From Streptomyces ficellus (lineage in GTDB: Bacteria; Actinomycetota; Actinomycetes; Streptomycetales; Streptomycetaceae): a stretch of DNA of 64,000 nt. The stretch covers positions 1 through 64,000 of the forward strand of contig NZ_JAUEPL010000010.1 in the NCBI RefSeq assembly GCF_030406405.1, in the 5' to 3' direction. Positions 17,564 to 26,888 of the stretch are shown here, piece by piece. The notes below the pieces were generated by a model that saw only the letters and a list, made by a program, of their open reading frames with translations, did no database searches and had not been told where the DNA came from. Within the stretch, counting starts at the first letter, position 1. Every line of letters begins with the position of its first letter. The position numbers were made by a program, and so were the translations under genes.

Positions 17564-19356
17564 GCATCACCACCACGGCGGCAACCACCGTCCCCGTCAC
17601 CACCGCCGACCCCCTGCACGAACGGGACGCGCGCGGCGCCGCCGAACACGCCCACATCGAGGCCCTGCTGCGCTGCTGGCTGCTGGAGACGGGCACCCCC
17701 GTCGCGCCGGGACCGCTCCGCGTCGAGCTGCCCACCGCCGGGCTCGCCCTCGTCACCGAAGTCACCCACTGCTCGCCCACCGGCTGGCACCGCTTCGGCC
17801 CCGCCCGCCTGGAGGGCCCCGGAGGGCCGCTCGGCCCGGCCGCCGACCCGGTGACCGCGATCGCGCTGCTGTCCACCGAGGCGGCGGTACGCGGCGGAAG
17901 CCGGCCCGGCGGGGTGCCGGCCGGTGAGGTCGCCGACCTCGTGGAGCGCACCGCCGAATCCGTACGCCGGGTCGCCTCGTTCATCTCCGACCGCCGCGCC
18001 CACCCCCAGCCGCCGCCCGGGGTCGACGGCTTCCTGGACGCCGAACAGGCCCTGTTGCTCGGCCACTTGAACCATCCCGCGCCCAAGAGCCGCGACGGCA
18101 TCTCCGACAACGACGCCGCCGCGTTCTCGCCCGAACTGCGCGGCTCCTTCCGGCTGCACTGGTTCGCCGCCGACGAGTCGGTCGTCTCGCACGACGCGGT
18201 CGCCGGAGCCCCGTCCCTGGCCGGCCGGGACACCGTGGCGCTCCTCGCCGACCTGGCCGGACGCCGCCCGGGCGCCGGCCGGGTGCTGGTGCCCGCCCAC
18301 CCCTGGCAGGCCCGGGACCTGCTGCACCGCCCCCGTATCAAGGCGCTGGTCGCCTCCGGGGCGCTGGAACCGCTCGGTGAGCTGGGCCCGGAGTGGTGGC
18401 CCACGTCCAGCGTGCGCACCGTGTACCGGCCGGGCGCCGACGTGATGCTGAAGCTGTCGCTGGGCCTCCGGCTGACCAACTCCCGCCGCGAGTCCACCCG
18501 TACCGAGCTGCGCCGCGGCCTGGAGATCAACCGGCTGCTCGACGCCGGGTACGCCGACGGCACCTTCGCGGCCCACCCCGGCTTCGCCATCACCCGCGAC
18601 CCGGCCTGGCTCGCCGTGGACGAACCCGGACGGCCCGGGGGCCCGGACGTGACCGGCCTCGACGTCGCCGTACGCGAAGTGCCCGACGGCATCGCCGACC
18701 TGCGCTGCCTGGTCGGCCTGGTGGCACCGCGCCCGGGCCTCGGCCGCAGCGCGCTGGGCGAACTGGTCGCCGCGCTCGGGCCCGGCGCGGCCGAGCGGTG
18801 GACGGCCGACTACACCGACAAGGTGCTGGTGCCGATGCTGCACCTGTACGCGGCGACCGGCATCGGCCTGGAGGCCCACCAGCAGAACACCCTGGTCCGC
18901 CTCGACGCCCAGGGCCGGGTCACCGGCTCCACCTTCCGCGACAACCAGGGCTACTACCTGGCCACCTCGTACCTGCCCGGGCTGCTGAAGCGGCTCGGTG
19001 CCGACTCCTCCACGCTCGCCGTCGTGGACGACGCCCTCGTGGACGACCGGCTCTCGTACTACCTGCTGCGCAACCAGGCCCTGTCGGTCGTCGGCTGCCT
19101 CGCCGTGGACGGCCTCGCCGACGAGCGGGACCTCCTCGCCGTCCTCGCCGACCGGCTGCGCGCCGCGCTGCCCGCGCTCGCCGCGGCCGGCCCGGACGGC
19201 GACCGGCTGGCCCGCCGGTGGCTGGAGGCCGACACCCTGCCCTGCAAGGGCAACCTGCTCACCCGGCTGCACGGCATCGACGAGGTCCTCGCCCCGCTCG
19301 ACGCCCAGTCGGTCTACCTCGACGCCCCCAACCCCCTCCAGGAGGCCGCACGATGA
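17560..19356 (+). CDS. IucA/IucC-family NIS siderophore synthetase (second)
   Basis: 598 residues. It has the same fold as the first synthetase but is clearly divergent. The equivalents are GISDNDAAAFSPELRGSF, VPAHPWQARDLL, KLSLGLRLTNSRRES, EAHQQNTLVRLDAQGR and TFRDNQGYYLATSYLP. Two synthetases in one operon imply two successive amide couplings on one carboxylate core, as with IucA+IucC or RhbC+RhbF acting on citrate. It overlaps the decarboxylase stop and the acetyltransferase start by four bases each, so the three should be made in fixed proportion. Confidence 0.9.
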   Translation: MSITTTAATTVPVTTADPLHERDARGAAEHAHIEALLRCWLLETGTPVAPGPLRVELPTAGLALVTEVTHCSPTGWHRFGPARLEGPGGPLGPAADPVTAIALLSTEAAVRGGSRPGGVPAGEVADLVERTAESVRRVASFISDRRAHPQPPPGVDGFLDAEQALLLGHLNHPAPKSRDGISDNDAAAFSPELRGSFRLHWFAADESVVSHDAVAGAPSLAGRDTVALLADLAGRRPGAGRVLVPAHPWQARDLLHRPRIKALVASGALEPLGELGPEWWPTSSVRTVYRPGADVMLKLSLGLRLTNSRRESTRTELRRGLEINRLLDAGYADGTFAAHPGFAITRDPAWLAVDEPGRPGGPDVTGLDVAVREVPDGIADLRCLVGLVAPRPGLGRSALGELVAALGPGAAERWTADYTDKVLVPMLHLYAATGIGLEAHQQNTLVRLDAQGRVTGSTFRDNQGYYLATSYLPGLLKRLGADSSTLAVVDDALVDDRLSYYLLRNQALSVVGCLAVDGLADERDLLAVLADRLRAALPALAAAGPDGDRLARRWLEADTLPCKGNLLTRLHGIDEVLAPLDAQSVYLDAPNPLQEAAR

Positions 19357-19940
19357 CGCCTGCACAGCAGGAGTCGCGCACCGCCGTCCCCGGCCCCCCG
19401 CTCCCCGTCCTGACCGGCCGCTGGTCGGCGCGCGTGGCACGGGCCGAGGGCGCCGACCTGGACCTCGTACACGGCTGGATGCAGTCCCCGCACATCGACG
19501 CCTTCTGGCACCAGGCGTGGCCGCGCGAGCGCTGGTACGAGGAGATCGCCGGGCACCTCGCCGGGGACGCGATCCTGCCCGTCCTGGTCGACCTGGACGG
19601 CCGGCCGCTGGCGTACATCGAGGTGTACCGGGTGATACGCGACCGGCTCGCCGGGCACTACGCGGAGCTCCCCCACGACCTGGGCGTCCACATCGCCATC
19701 GGCGAGGAGAGCCGCACCCGGCAGGGCCTGGGCCGGGCCCTGCTGCGCGCCCTCGCCGAGGGGCTCCTCGCCGCCGACCCCGCGTGCACCCGGGTGGTCG
19801 CCGAGCCGGACGTGACCAACGGGCCCTCACTGAAAGCCTTCACGGCGGCCGGGTTCCGCCCCGCCGGGGAGGTGGTCTTCCCCGACAAGACCGCCGCACT
19901 GCTCATCCACCCCCGCCGGGAGGAGGACATGCCCCGATGA
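19353..19940 (+). CDS. GNAT-family siderophore N-acetyltransferase
   Basis: 195 residues of the IucB/RhbD/DesC-type acyltransferase family (PF13523). Typical stretches are VHGWMQSPHIDAFWHQAWP, AYIEVYRVIRDRLAGHY, DLGVHIAIGEESRTRQGLGR (acetyl-CoA loop in GEESRTRQGLGRALL) and RVVAEPDVTNGPSLKAF. It would acylate the N-hydroxylated diamine to form the hydroxamate that binds iron. Acyl donor length is not predictable here. ATGA overlaps at both ends couple it to the second synthetase and the monooxygenase. Confidence 0.9.
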   Translation: MTPAQQESRTAVPGPPLPVLTGRWSARVARAEGADLDLVHGWMQSPHIDAFWHQAWPRERWYEEIAGHLAGDAILPVLVDLDGRPLAYIEVYRVIRDRLAGHYAELPHDLGVHIAIGEESRTRQGLGRALLRALAEGLLAADPACTRVVAEPDVTNGPSLKAFTAAGFRPAGEVVFPDKTAALLIHPRREEDMPR

Positions 19941-21247
19941 CGGAACTCATCAGCGAACACGACGTCGTGGCCATCGGCTGCGGCCCCTTCAACCTGGGCC
20001 TGGCCGCCCTCGCGTCGACCGTGGACGGTGTCGACCTGGTCGTCCTGGAGGAGCGCCCCGAGCTGACCTGGCACCGCGGGATGATGTTCGGCGACGCCTC
20101 GATGCAGGTGAACTTCCTCGCCGACCTCGTCACCCTGGTCGCCCCCAGCCACCCCCTGTCGTTCCTCGCCTACCTCCACGACATGGACCGGCTCTACACC
20201 TTCACGGTGCGCGAGAACTTCTTCCCCTCCCGCCGGGAGTACGAGGACTACCTGCGGTGGGCGGCGGCGAAACTGCCGTCGGTGCGCTTCTCGCACCGCG
20301 TCGAGGAGGTCCACTGGGACGCCGCGGCCGAGCGTTTCACCGTGCACGCCGTACGCGGTGACGGCACCCGGCTGCGGATGTTCGCCCGCGACCTCGTCCT
20401 GGGCATCGGCACCGCGCCGTACGTCCCGGAGGCGCTGGCGGCCCTGCCCGCCGGCAAACTGCTGCACACCTCCGACTACCTGTACCGGACGGCCGACGTG
20501 GCGTCCGCCGGCAAGGTCACCGTCGTCGGCTCCGGCCAGTCGGGCGCCGAGGTGGCGGTGGACCTGCTCGGGCGCAACCTGGAGGGCGGCCCCGCGGTCA
20601 GCTGGCTGACCCGTACCGCCTCGTTCGCTCCGCTGGACTACACCAAGATGAACCTGGAGCTGACGACCCCGGCGTACATGCAGTACTTCCACTCGCTGCC
20701 GCAGGACGTACGGGACCGGCTCATCGGCGAGCAGTGGCAGTTCTACAAGGGCATCTCCACCGACACCCTCGAAGAGGTCCACGAACTGCTCTACCGGCGC
20801 CAGCTGGAGCACGGCCTGGCCGAGGTGGAACTGCGCTTCGGCATCACCGTCGAGTCCGCCGCCGTGGACTCCACCGGCCGGGCGGTCCTGACCTGCCGGC
20901 ACCGCGACACGGGCCAGGCCTTCGAGCACACCACGGACCTCGTCGTGGCCGCGACCGGCTACCGCAACCGCCCGCCGGCCTTCCTCGGCCCCATCGAGGA
21001 CCTGCTCCTGCGGGACGGGCGCGGCCGTCACCGCGTACGCGTCGACCACTCGGTCGAGCTCGCGCAAGGCGTCACCGGACGCGTCTTCGTCGCCAACGCC
21101 GAGATCCACTCCCACGGGGTGTCCTCGCCGAACCTGGACATCGGCGCCGTACGCAACGCCACGATCCTCAACGCCATCACCGGCCGCGAGACCTACCGCC
21201 TGCCCAAGCGCAGCGCGTTCACCACCTTCGAGCCGCCACGGCAGTGA
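19937..21247 (+). CDS. FAD-dependent lysine/ornithine-type N-monooxygenase
   Basis: 436 residues. A class B flavin N-hydroxylase that oxidises a primary amine of a diamine or amino acid to hydroxylamine, using NADPH and oxygen. The FAD site is VAIGCGPFNLGLA, the NADPH site VVGSGQSGAEVAVDLL and the conserved C-terminal ATGY motif VAATGYRNRPPAFL. AGGAGGA at 19921-19927 is the ribosome site for ATG 19937. It is the last gene of the siderophore operon and is followed by a strong terminator. In this context the substrate is most likely the diamine made by the upstream decarboxylase. Confidence 0.92.
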   Translation: MTELISEHDVVAIGCGPFNLGLAALASTVDGVDLVVLEERPELTWHRGMMFGDASMQVNFLADLVTLVAPSHPLSFLAYLHDMDRLYTFTVRENFFPSRREYEDYLRWAAAKLPSVRFSHRVEEVHWDAAAERFTVHAVRGDGTRLRMFARDLVLGIGTAPYVPEALAALPAGKLLHTSDYLYRTADVASAGKVTVVGSGQSGAEVAVDLLGRNLEGGPAVSWLTRTASFAPLDYTKMNLELTTPAYMQYFHSLPQDVRDRLIGEQWQFYKGISTDTLEEVHELLYRRQLEHGLAEVELRFGITVESAAVDSTGRAVLTCRHRDTGQAFEHTTDLVVAATGYRNRPPAFLGPIEDLLLRDGRGRHRVRVDHSVELAQGVTGRVFVANAEIHSHGVSSPNLDIGAVRNATILNAITGRETYRLPKRSAFTTFEPPRQ

Positions 21248-21322
21248 GCCCGCCGCGGCGGCCTTCCCGGCGCGGCGGTAATCCCGCCGCGGCGGTAATC
21301 CCGGCGCGGGCTGTGACGGGGC

Positions 21323-21356
21323 GGGACGGGGCGGTCTTCGGCGGCCGCCCCGTCCC
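21323..21356. terminator. Strong hairpin terminator after siderophore operon
   Basis: GGGACGGGGCGG and CCGCCCCGTCCC form a perfect 12-bp stem around a 10-base loop. It lies between the convergent siderophore operon and the 21393 gene and could serve both. The 21250-21300 stretch before it repeats GGCGGTAATCCC twice. Confidence 0.75.
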
Positions 21357-21392
21357 GGCCCCCGGCCCGAGATGCGGCGCGGCCGCGCGGGG

Positions 21393-21800
21393 TCAGTGGT
21401 CGGAGTAGCTGAAGTCCCCGACCGTCCAGGCGCTCACGTCCTTGATGGCGATCCGGTACATCCCACCCGTCTCCGGGATGCCCACCGTGCCCTGAAGGAT
21501 CCTGGCGACGTGGAAGTGCAGGTGGGAGGGGCGCTCGGCCGGGGCGTCCGTCGCGGCGTCCTGCGTGGCGCCCTGCGCGGGGGTCTGCGCGGGGGCCTCG
21601 AAAGCGCCGGCGAACGCGCCCAGTTTGGCCGAATCCCTCAGAACCTCGCCCACCCGCTGCCGCCATACCGCCTCCGGCGCCAGCCGGCCCGTGATGACGG
21701 CTCCGGGGAGCACGACGGTCAGGGACATCTGATTGGTTTGCTCCGACTCCACCGTCGCGGCGATGTCAACGAGCAGCTCATCAGGGATCGACATGAGCAC
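21393..21800 (-). CDS. Small protein resembling gas-vesicle accessory GvpU
   Basis: 135 residues, no signal or membrane helix. The layout, an N-terminal beta-rich part (MSLTVVLPGAVITGRL), a short Ala/Gln-rich middle, then HLHFHVARILQG followed by RIAIKDVSAWTVGDFS, resembles GvpU-type accessory proteins. In those, a valine-glycine beta segment and a final VDGFSLG-like strand recur. No other gas-vesicle gene is in the window, so a role in flotation is not implied; treat as a conserved hypothetical with this suggestion. ATG 21794 is an alternative start. Confidence 0.55.
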   Translation of the reverse strand: MLMSIPDELLVDIAATVESEQTNQMSLTVVLPGAVITGRLAPEAVWRQRVGEVLRDSAKLGAFAGAFEAPAQTPAQGATQDAATDAPAERPSHLHFHVARILQGTVGIPETGGMYRIAIKDVSAWTVGDFSYSDH

Positions 21801-21846
21801 GGAGTCTACAAGCCGGGCCTCACCCGGCCGGCCCCGGACGTGGCCC

Positions 21847-22365
21847 TCAGTCCCCGGTGACCTTTTCGCACAGCGCCGAGTAGGCCAGTTGCAGCGAGTC
21901 CGCCACGGCCAGGGCGGTGAGCGCGCCCGTGGCCGTCCGCGTGGCCCGCGGCCACAGCAGCCCGGCTCCGGTCAGCGTCGTCACGGTCCACACGCTCATG
22001 CAGAACGGGCACGTCAGCAGCTCGCCCACGGTGTGCCGGGCCCCGCCGCGCGGTTCCTCGTGCAGCTCCGCCGGGCCCTGCGGCCCCCGGTACTCGGTGA
22101 AGGGCGCCCGCAGCGGGCTGGTCACCGATCCCTTGCTGAGGAGCCGGCTCAGGCGGAACGTCGCCACCGCCGTCAGCGCCAGGTCCCACGGATGCGGCCG
22201 CTCCGGCAACGGCCGGCCCCGGAGCCGTACGGCGCTCGCCCACGCCCCCGCGTACCCGCCGTAGACGACCAGGGCGGCGGCGTGCCCGGCCAGCGGCGGC
22301 GGCTCGCCCCCGTCCGCGTAGGCACGGCTCATCCGCCTGGCCATACGTGTGAACAGCTCCACCAT
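21847..22365 (-). CDS. DUF1360 family membrane protein
   Basis: 172 residues. It contains the family core LALTAVATFRLSRLLSKGSVTSPLRAPF, given here as ATFRLSRLLSKGSVTSPLR, and the characteristic LLTCPFCMSVW with two Cys between membrane segments, followed by another helix. DUF1360 proteins are small integral membrane proteins of unknown role, often in sporulation or stress loci. ATG 22365 is preceded by GGAGG eight bases upstream. It is divergent from the subtilase gene. Confidence 0.8.
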   Translation of the reverse strand: MVELFTRMARRMSRAYADGGEPPPLAGHAAALVVYGGYAGAWASAVRLRGRPLPERPHPWDLALTAVATFRLSRLLSKGSVTSPLRAPFTEYRGPQGPAELHEEPRGGARHTVGELLTCPFCMSVWTVTTLTGAGLLWPRATRTATGALTALAVADSLQLAYSALCEKVTGD

Positions 22366-22605
22366 CCGCTTCGCCTCCGCTGAGTCCTCCGCCGTGTGCT
22401 TCCCGCTGTTCGCCTGCCCTGCCAGCCTAGGGCGCAAGCCCCGCGACGGCTCGTCCACCGACGCCTGCCCAACTACTCGTGGACATGCCATGCCGTGCGG
22501 TATGTTCCGTGCGCCTCCCCCCATGGATCGGGCAACGCCCGGTGAACCGGTGGCCCACAGGCGTGCCGCGCGCACCCGGCGGAGCTCCTTTTGACAGGAG
22601 TTCGT

Positions 22606-25600
22606 GTGGTCGCTTCCCCCCGACGATCCCGCAGATTGGTGCGCCTCGCCGCCGCCACCTCACTCGCACTGCTCCTCTCCGCCGCCCCGGTCGCCGTCGC
22701 CTCGGACGGCCCGGACGTCACCGTCCATACGGTCGGCGGCCGGCAGGTGGTCGACGGCACGGTCAAACAGCCGGTGACCGGCACCGTCGAGGTGGCCGGT
22801 ACGGCACGCACCGGCGCCCCCGGTGCCCCCGCCCAGCCCGCCCCGCTGCACGCCGACGCGGGCGACAGCGGCTTCGTCGCCGCGGGCGAGAAGGCCGTCC
22901 TGCTCGGCAGCGCCTACGGCGGCACCGCCCCCTACACCTGGGCGTGGACCGCGGGGCACGGCACGCTCACCGACGCCGACGCCTCCAGCGCCGCCTTCGA
23001 CACGACGGGCCTCGCGCCGGGCACGTACGACGTGCGGCTCACCGTCACCGACGCCGCGGGCCACAGCGCCACCGACACCGTCAAGGTCGTCGTGGCCGAG
23101 GAGACGACCACGGAGCTCCTCGACGAGACGAGGACCGACACCACGCCCGGCCTCTTCCCGGCCGGCCAGACCGTGGAGTTCCCCTTCGACGTGCCCTCCG
23201 GCGTACGCAACCTGGACGTCACCCTGTCCTGGACGACGGCGCAGCAGGACTACGACCTGCGGGTCACCGACCCGTCCGGCAAGGTCGTCGCGCAGTCGGA
23301 ATCCTCCGGCCACCCGGAGAGGACGTCCGTCGCCGCCCCGGCCCCCGGCACCTGGAAGGTGGTCGCCGTCAAGTGGGCGACCGTCACCGCCGACGTCAGC
23401 GCGCTGGTCGTCGCCCGCACGCGCACCGCCGACCCGCGCCCCGCCGTCACGGCCGGCGGCCCGTACACCTTCGGGACCGGTACCGAGCAGCGGCTCAGCG
23501 GCACGGTCACCGGCGGCGCCGCACCCGTCGCCACAACCTGGGACCTGGACGCGGACGGACACTTCGACGACGGTACGGGCACGACCGTCACCGCCGCGCT
23601 CCCCGAAGGCCGCCACCTGGTCACCCTCAAGGCGACCGACGCGGCCGGCCTGGAGCGCCGCGAGACGACCTCCGTGCGCGTGGGCGCCGCCGACCGGCTC
23701 GACGCGGGCCCGCCGGTCACCGTCATCGGCGTCGCCGACACCGGCATCAATCCCTACCACCTGGAGTTCTCCGCCCGCACCTACCCCGACCCCGATGTGC
23801 TGGCGCTGACGAGGAACTTCACCCGTCACCCCGCCGAATACATTCCCGGCTACCCGGCCACCGCCCCCGCGATCCCCGTCACCCTCGACAAGGGCTACCT
23901 GCCCGCCGAGGACAAGGACCTGTGGACGAGCGGGCGGGTCCCCGGCGGCACACTGCACTGGATACCCGGCACGAAGATCATCGGCGCGTACGCGGCGAGC
24001 GTCGACGGCGCCCACCCGGTCCTCGACGACCACGGGCACGGCACCGGCTCCGCCTCCGTCTCCGCCGGCAACCGTTACGGCTACTGCCCCACCTGCCTCC
24101 TGGTCGTGGTGGAGGGCCTGGACGAGACGGTCGCCACCACCTACCCCTGGGTCGACATCACCTCGCACTCCTTCGGTTACGTCGGCGGCATCCCCGCCGG
24201 CCCGGTCGTCAGCGGCGAGGAGGTCACCAAGGAGGCCGCCGAACGCGGCCAGACCGTCCTGTTCGCCGCCGGCAACGGCGTCGGCAACGCCTTCGACGTA
24301 CCCGTGAGCACCTGGCACTCCGACCAGACGGGACCGGACTGGAACATCACCGTGGGCGCGCTGCGCCGCGACGACCAGCGGGCCGTCGTCGGTGACGGCA
24401 TGCCCGTCCACCTGTCGTCGTGGGGCATCGGCAGCCTGCCGTCCGCCTGCCACACCGGCGTCCACTGCCAGGACCAGTTCAGCGGCACCTCGGCGGCCAC
24501 CCCGTACACCGCCGGGGTGTTCGGCACGACCCTCCAGCGGGTGCGCGACGCCATCGGCGACGAGCGGGCCGGCCAGAAGAGCGGCCAGGCCGTCGCCGAG
24601 GGGGCGGCCGTCCCCGAGAGCGCGTACCTCCACGACGGCAGGCTCACGCGCGCCGAACTGCGCGAGGCGGTCCTGAAGAACGCCTTCCCGCTCGGCGAGG
24701 ACAACCTGCCCTCCGCGAGCTGGCCGCTCGCCTCGCCGTACACGGCCGGCAACGTCCTGTTCGAGGGGTACGGCGCCGCCACCCCCGAGACCGCGCGCCG
24801 CGCCGTGGACGTCCTGCTCGGCCGGGCCCTGCTGCCGCGGCGCCCCGTCGAGGACGACTTCTTCGCCGCCGACCGGGCCGTCCGGGACAGCATCTGGGGC
24901 GGCTACGACCGGGACGGCGACGGTACGCGGGACACGGCGCCGCTGCCCACCGGCGTATCGGCGGGAGCGGACGACGTGGCGACGCCAGACGCCGCCCTGG
25001 GCGTACTGCGCCGCACCCTCACCGCCGGGCCGCAGGAGCCCCAAGGCCCCTACTCCGCGCAGTCCTTCACCTACTACCTCCACCAGCCGGCGGACTGCTC
25101 GGCCGAGCGCACCATGGACCGCACCGACCGGGCCGGCGACGCGGACGGCTGCGCCGTCGCCGACACCCTGTCCACCGCCGCGCCCTACCTGCCGACCGCC
25201 GCGCACCCCGCCACCGACACCCTGGGTGGGCCGCTCGCCTCCGGCTCGAAGGTACGGGCCGAGCTGTACGTCAAGACCCGCGCCCCGGCCGCCCTGGCGG
25301 GCCCCTCGGTCGTCCTCCTCGCCACCGACCGGGAGATCGGCCGCGGCAAGGCCACGACCCAGCCGGTCACCGGCGCCTGGACGAAGCTGACCATCGAGTT
25401 CGACACCGCCCGGCACGCCTTCACGGGCGAACAGCTGACCGTCCAGCTGCTGTCCGACACCACCGCGCTGCTCGCGGTCGGATACGAGGGTGACCACGCC
25501 ACGAGGCTGACGGTCGACCCGGCCCCGCTGCCCGCGTCCGGGCTCGGCTTCGGCGCCGCCATCGCCGCGCCCGCCGACGGAGCCGAGGTCGCCGAGGGCG

Positions 25601-26055
25601 AGACCGTCGTCGCCGGCGGCCGGTTCACCTTCCCCGACCTGGGCGCGGACGGGCGCCCGGAGACCCACCGGGTGCAGGTGTCCGTGGACGACGCCGACTT
25701 CGCCGCACCGCTCTCCGCGAAGCTCGACGACACCACGGGCACCTGGCGCGCGTCCCTCGGCCGCCTCCCGGCCGGCGATCACGTCGTGTACGCCCGCGCG
25801 GTCCGGGACGGCACCCCGTCGCAGGTGACGCGGGCGAGCTTCCGGGTCACCCCGGACGCCCGCGTCGAATGGCAGGTCGTCAGCCGCAACGCCCCACTCG
25901 ACCCGGCCGCCTGGCGCCCCGCCGAGGGCCTCACCGCCTGGTCGTTCGCCCTCCCCACGGCCTCCTACGGCCCGGGCCACCGCACCATCGCGGTACGCCT
26001 CGTGGAACGCGGCACCGAAACGGCCCTGACCACGGTGCGGGCCCGCTTCCACTGA
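22606..26055 (+). CDS. Secreted subtilisin-like serine protease (S8) with extra domains
   Basis: About 1149 residues. A Sec signal (RRLVRLAAATSLALLLSAA, cut near AVASD) precedes a PKD-like domain (TAPYTWAWTAGHGTLTD), a jelly-roll-like segment (LDVTLSWTTAQQDYDLRVTD) and a second PKD-like stretch. The peptidase follows with Asp in GVADTGINPYH, His in DDHGHGTGSAS and Ser in FSGTSAATPYTAG. A long C-terminal part has beta-rich repeats. It probably degrades or processes extracellular protein. Start GTG 22606 has AGGAG at 22596-22600; TTG 22591 is the alternative with GGAG further upstream. Confidence 0.9.
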   Translation: MVASPRRSRRLVRLAAATSLALLLSAAPVAVASDGPDVTVHTVGGRQVVDGTVKQPVTGTVEVAGTARTGAPGAPAQPAPLHADAGDSGFVAAGEKAVLLGSAYGGTAPYTWAWTAGHGTLTDADASSAAFDTTGLAPGTYDVRLTVTDAAGHSATDTVKVVVAEETTTELLDETRTDTTPGLFPAGQTVEFPFDVPSGVRNLDVTLSWTTAQQDYDLRVTDPSGKVVAQSESSGHPERTSVAAPAPGTWKVVAVKWATVTADVSALVVARTRTADPRPAVTAGGPYTFGTGTEQRLSGTVTGGAAPVATTWDLDADGHFDDGTGTTVTAALPEGRHLVTLKATDAAGLERRETTSVRVGAADRLDAGPPVTVIGVADTGINPYHLEFSARTYPDPDVLALTRNFTRHPAEYIPGYPATAPAIPVTLDKGYLPAEDKDLWTSGRVPGGTLHWIPGTKIIGAYAASVDGAHPVLDDHGHGTGSASVSAGNRYGYCPTCLLVVVEGLDETVATTYPWVDITSHSFGYVGGIPAGPVVSGEEVTKEAAERGQTVLFAAGNGVGNAFDVPVSTWHSDQTGPDWNITVGALRRDDQRAVVGDGMPVHLSSWGIGSLPSACHTGVHCQDQFSGTSAATPYTAGVFGTTLQRVRDAIGDERAGQKSGQAVAEGAAVPESAYLHDGRLTRAELREAVLKNAFPLGEDNLPSASWPLASPYTAGNVLFEGYGAATPETARRAVDVLLGRALLPRRPVEDDFFAADRAVRDSIWGGYDRDGDGTRDTAPLPTGVSAGADDVATPDAALGVLRRTLTAGPQEPQGPYSAQSFTYYLHQPADCSAERTMDRTDRAGDADGCAVADTLSTAAPYLPTAAHPATDTLGGPLASGSKVRAELYVKTRAPAALAGPSVVLLATDREIGRGKATTQPVTGAWTKLTIEFDTARHAFTGEQLTVQLLSDTTALLAVGYEGDHATRLTVDPAPLPASGLGFGAAIAAPADGAEVAEGETVVAGGRFTFPDLGADGRPETHRVQVSVDDADFAAPLSAKLDDTTGTWRASLGRLPAGDHVVYARAVRDGTPSQVTRASFRVTPDARVEWQVVSRNAPLDPAAWRPAEGLTAWSFALPTASYGPGHRTIAVRLVERGTETALTTVRARFH

Positions 26056-26076
26056 CCCGTCCCCCCGACCCGGCCC

Positions 26077-26107
26077 GCGGGCCCGCCCCCTCCCGGGGCG
26101 GGCCCGC
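26077..26107. terminator. Perfect hairpin terminator after subtilase
   Basis: GCGGGCCCGCCCC and GGGGCGGGCCCGC form a perfect 13-bp stem with a five-base loop, starting 22 bases after the subtilase stop. No U tract follows, as is usual in this genus. Confidence 0.75.
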
Positions 26108-26207
26108 TCCCATGCGGCCACCAGGGGCGCACACCGGAGCGAACCTGGGTGTACCCACCGCCCGCCCATGCCCTATGTTGCGGAGGCAGAGCAAGGGGGG
26201 AGCACGT

Positions 26208-26675
26208 ATGACGCAGGGGGAGCAGCCGATGACCCTGGCCGAGGTCGAGGCCATCGCACGCGCCGCGCACGCCGCACAGCGGGACAAGGCGGGGCGCCCC
26301 TACACCGAGCACCTGCAAGCCGTCGCCGAGGGCGTGCGCGCCCGGGGCGGAAGCGACGAGCTGATCGCCGCCGCCTGGCTGCACGACGCCATCGAGGACG
26401 GCGCGCTCAGCGAACGCTGGCTCGACGAGGCGGCGCTCACCCAGCGGACGAAGGACGTCGTACGCGCCCTGACCAAGCGCCCCGGCGAGGAACCCGAAGC
26501 CTACGCACGGCGCATCCTCGCCGTCCCCGGAGCCCGTCTCGTCAAAGCGGCGGACCTCGCCCACAACGCCGACCCCCAGCGGCTCTCCGCCCTCGACGAG
26601 CCAACCGCGCGCCGGCTGACCCGGAAGTACGCCGCCATGCGCGAACACCTCGGCCTGACGGCCGACGAGCATTGA
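26208..26675 (+). CDS. Small HD-domain protein (SpoT/MESH-like hydrolase)
   Basis: 155 residues forming a compact HD hydrolase of the MESH1/SpoT hydrolase type. Metal-binding motifs are visible: RPYTEHLQAVAEG (His), AAWLHDAIEDGAL (HD pair then ED) and LVKAADLAHNADP (Asp). Relatives hydrolyse (p)ppGpp or related nucleotides; activity on that substrate is an inference from the motif set. ATG 26208 follows AGGGGGGAG. No partner synthetase gene is nearby, so it looks like a free-standing unit. Confidence 0.82.
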   Translation: MTQGEQPMTLAEVEAIARAAHAAQRDKAGRPYTEHLQAVAEGVRARGGSDELIAAAWLHDAIEDGALSERWLDEAALTQRTKDVVRALTKRPGEEPEAYARRILAVPGARLVKAADLAHNADPQRLSALDEPTARRLTRKYAAMREHLGLTADEH

Positions 26676-26888
26676 CGGATCAGAGCGAGGCGACGGACGA
26701 CTGAGGCGACGGGCATCGGATGGCACAGGATGAGCCAGCTGCCACTGACCCTTCGTGGACGCAGCACGCCGGGGACGGCTGCGCCTGAGTACGCGTACGT
26801 GAGTTGACTGCGTCGCTCGGCCCTGCCGCGCCCGCCGCGCGTTCCGCACGATGGGACGGCTTCACCACCCGCGTCGAGAGAGGTGCTT

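Noticed and set aside
14199..21247. Reading the siderophore operon as desABCD (desferrioxamine)
   Set aside because: Two IucA/IucC genes and a different gene order are present; des clusters have a single DesD-type synthetase after desABC.
22660..26169. A 1169-codon minus-strand frame opposite the subtilase
   Set aside because: Val/Gly/Arg-rich composition typical of an antisense shadow, no domain, and the subtilase triad lies on the other strand.
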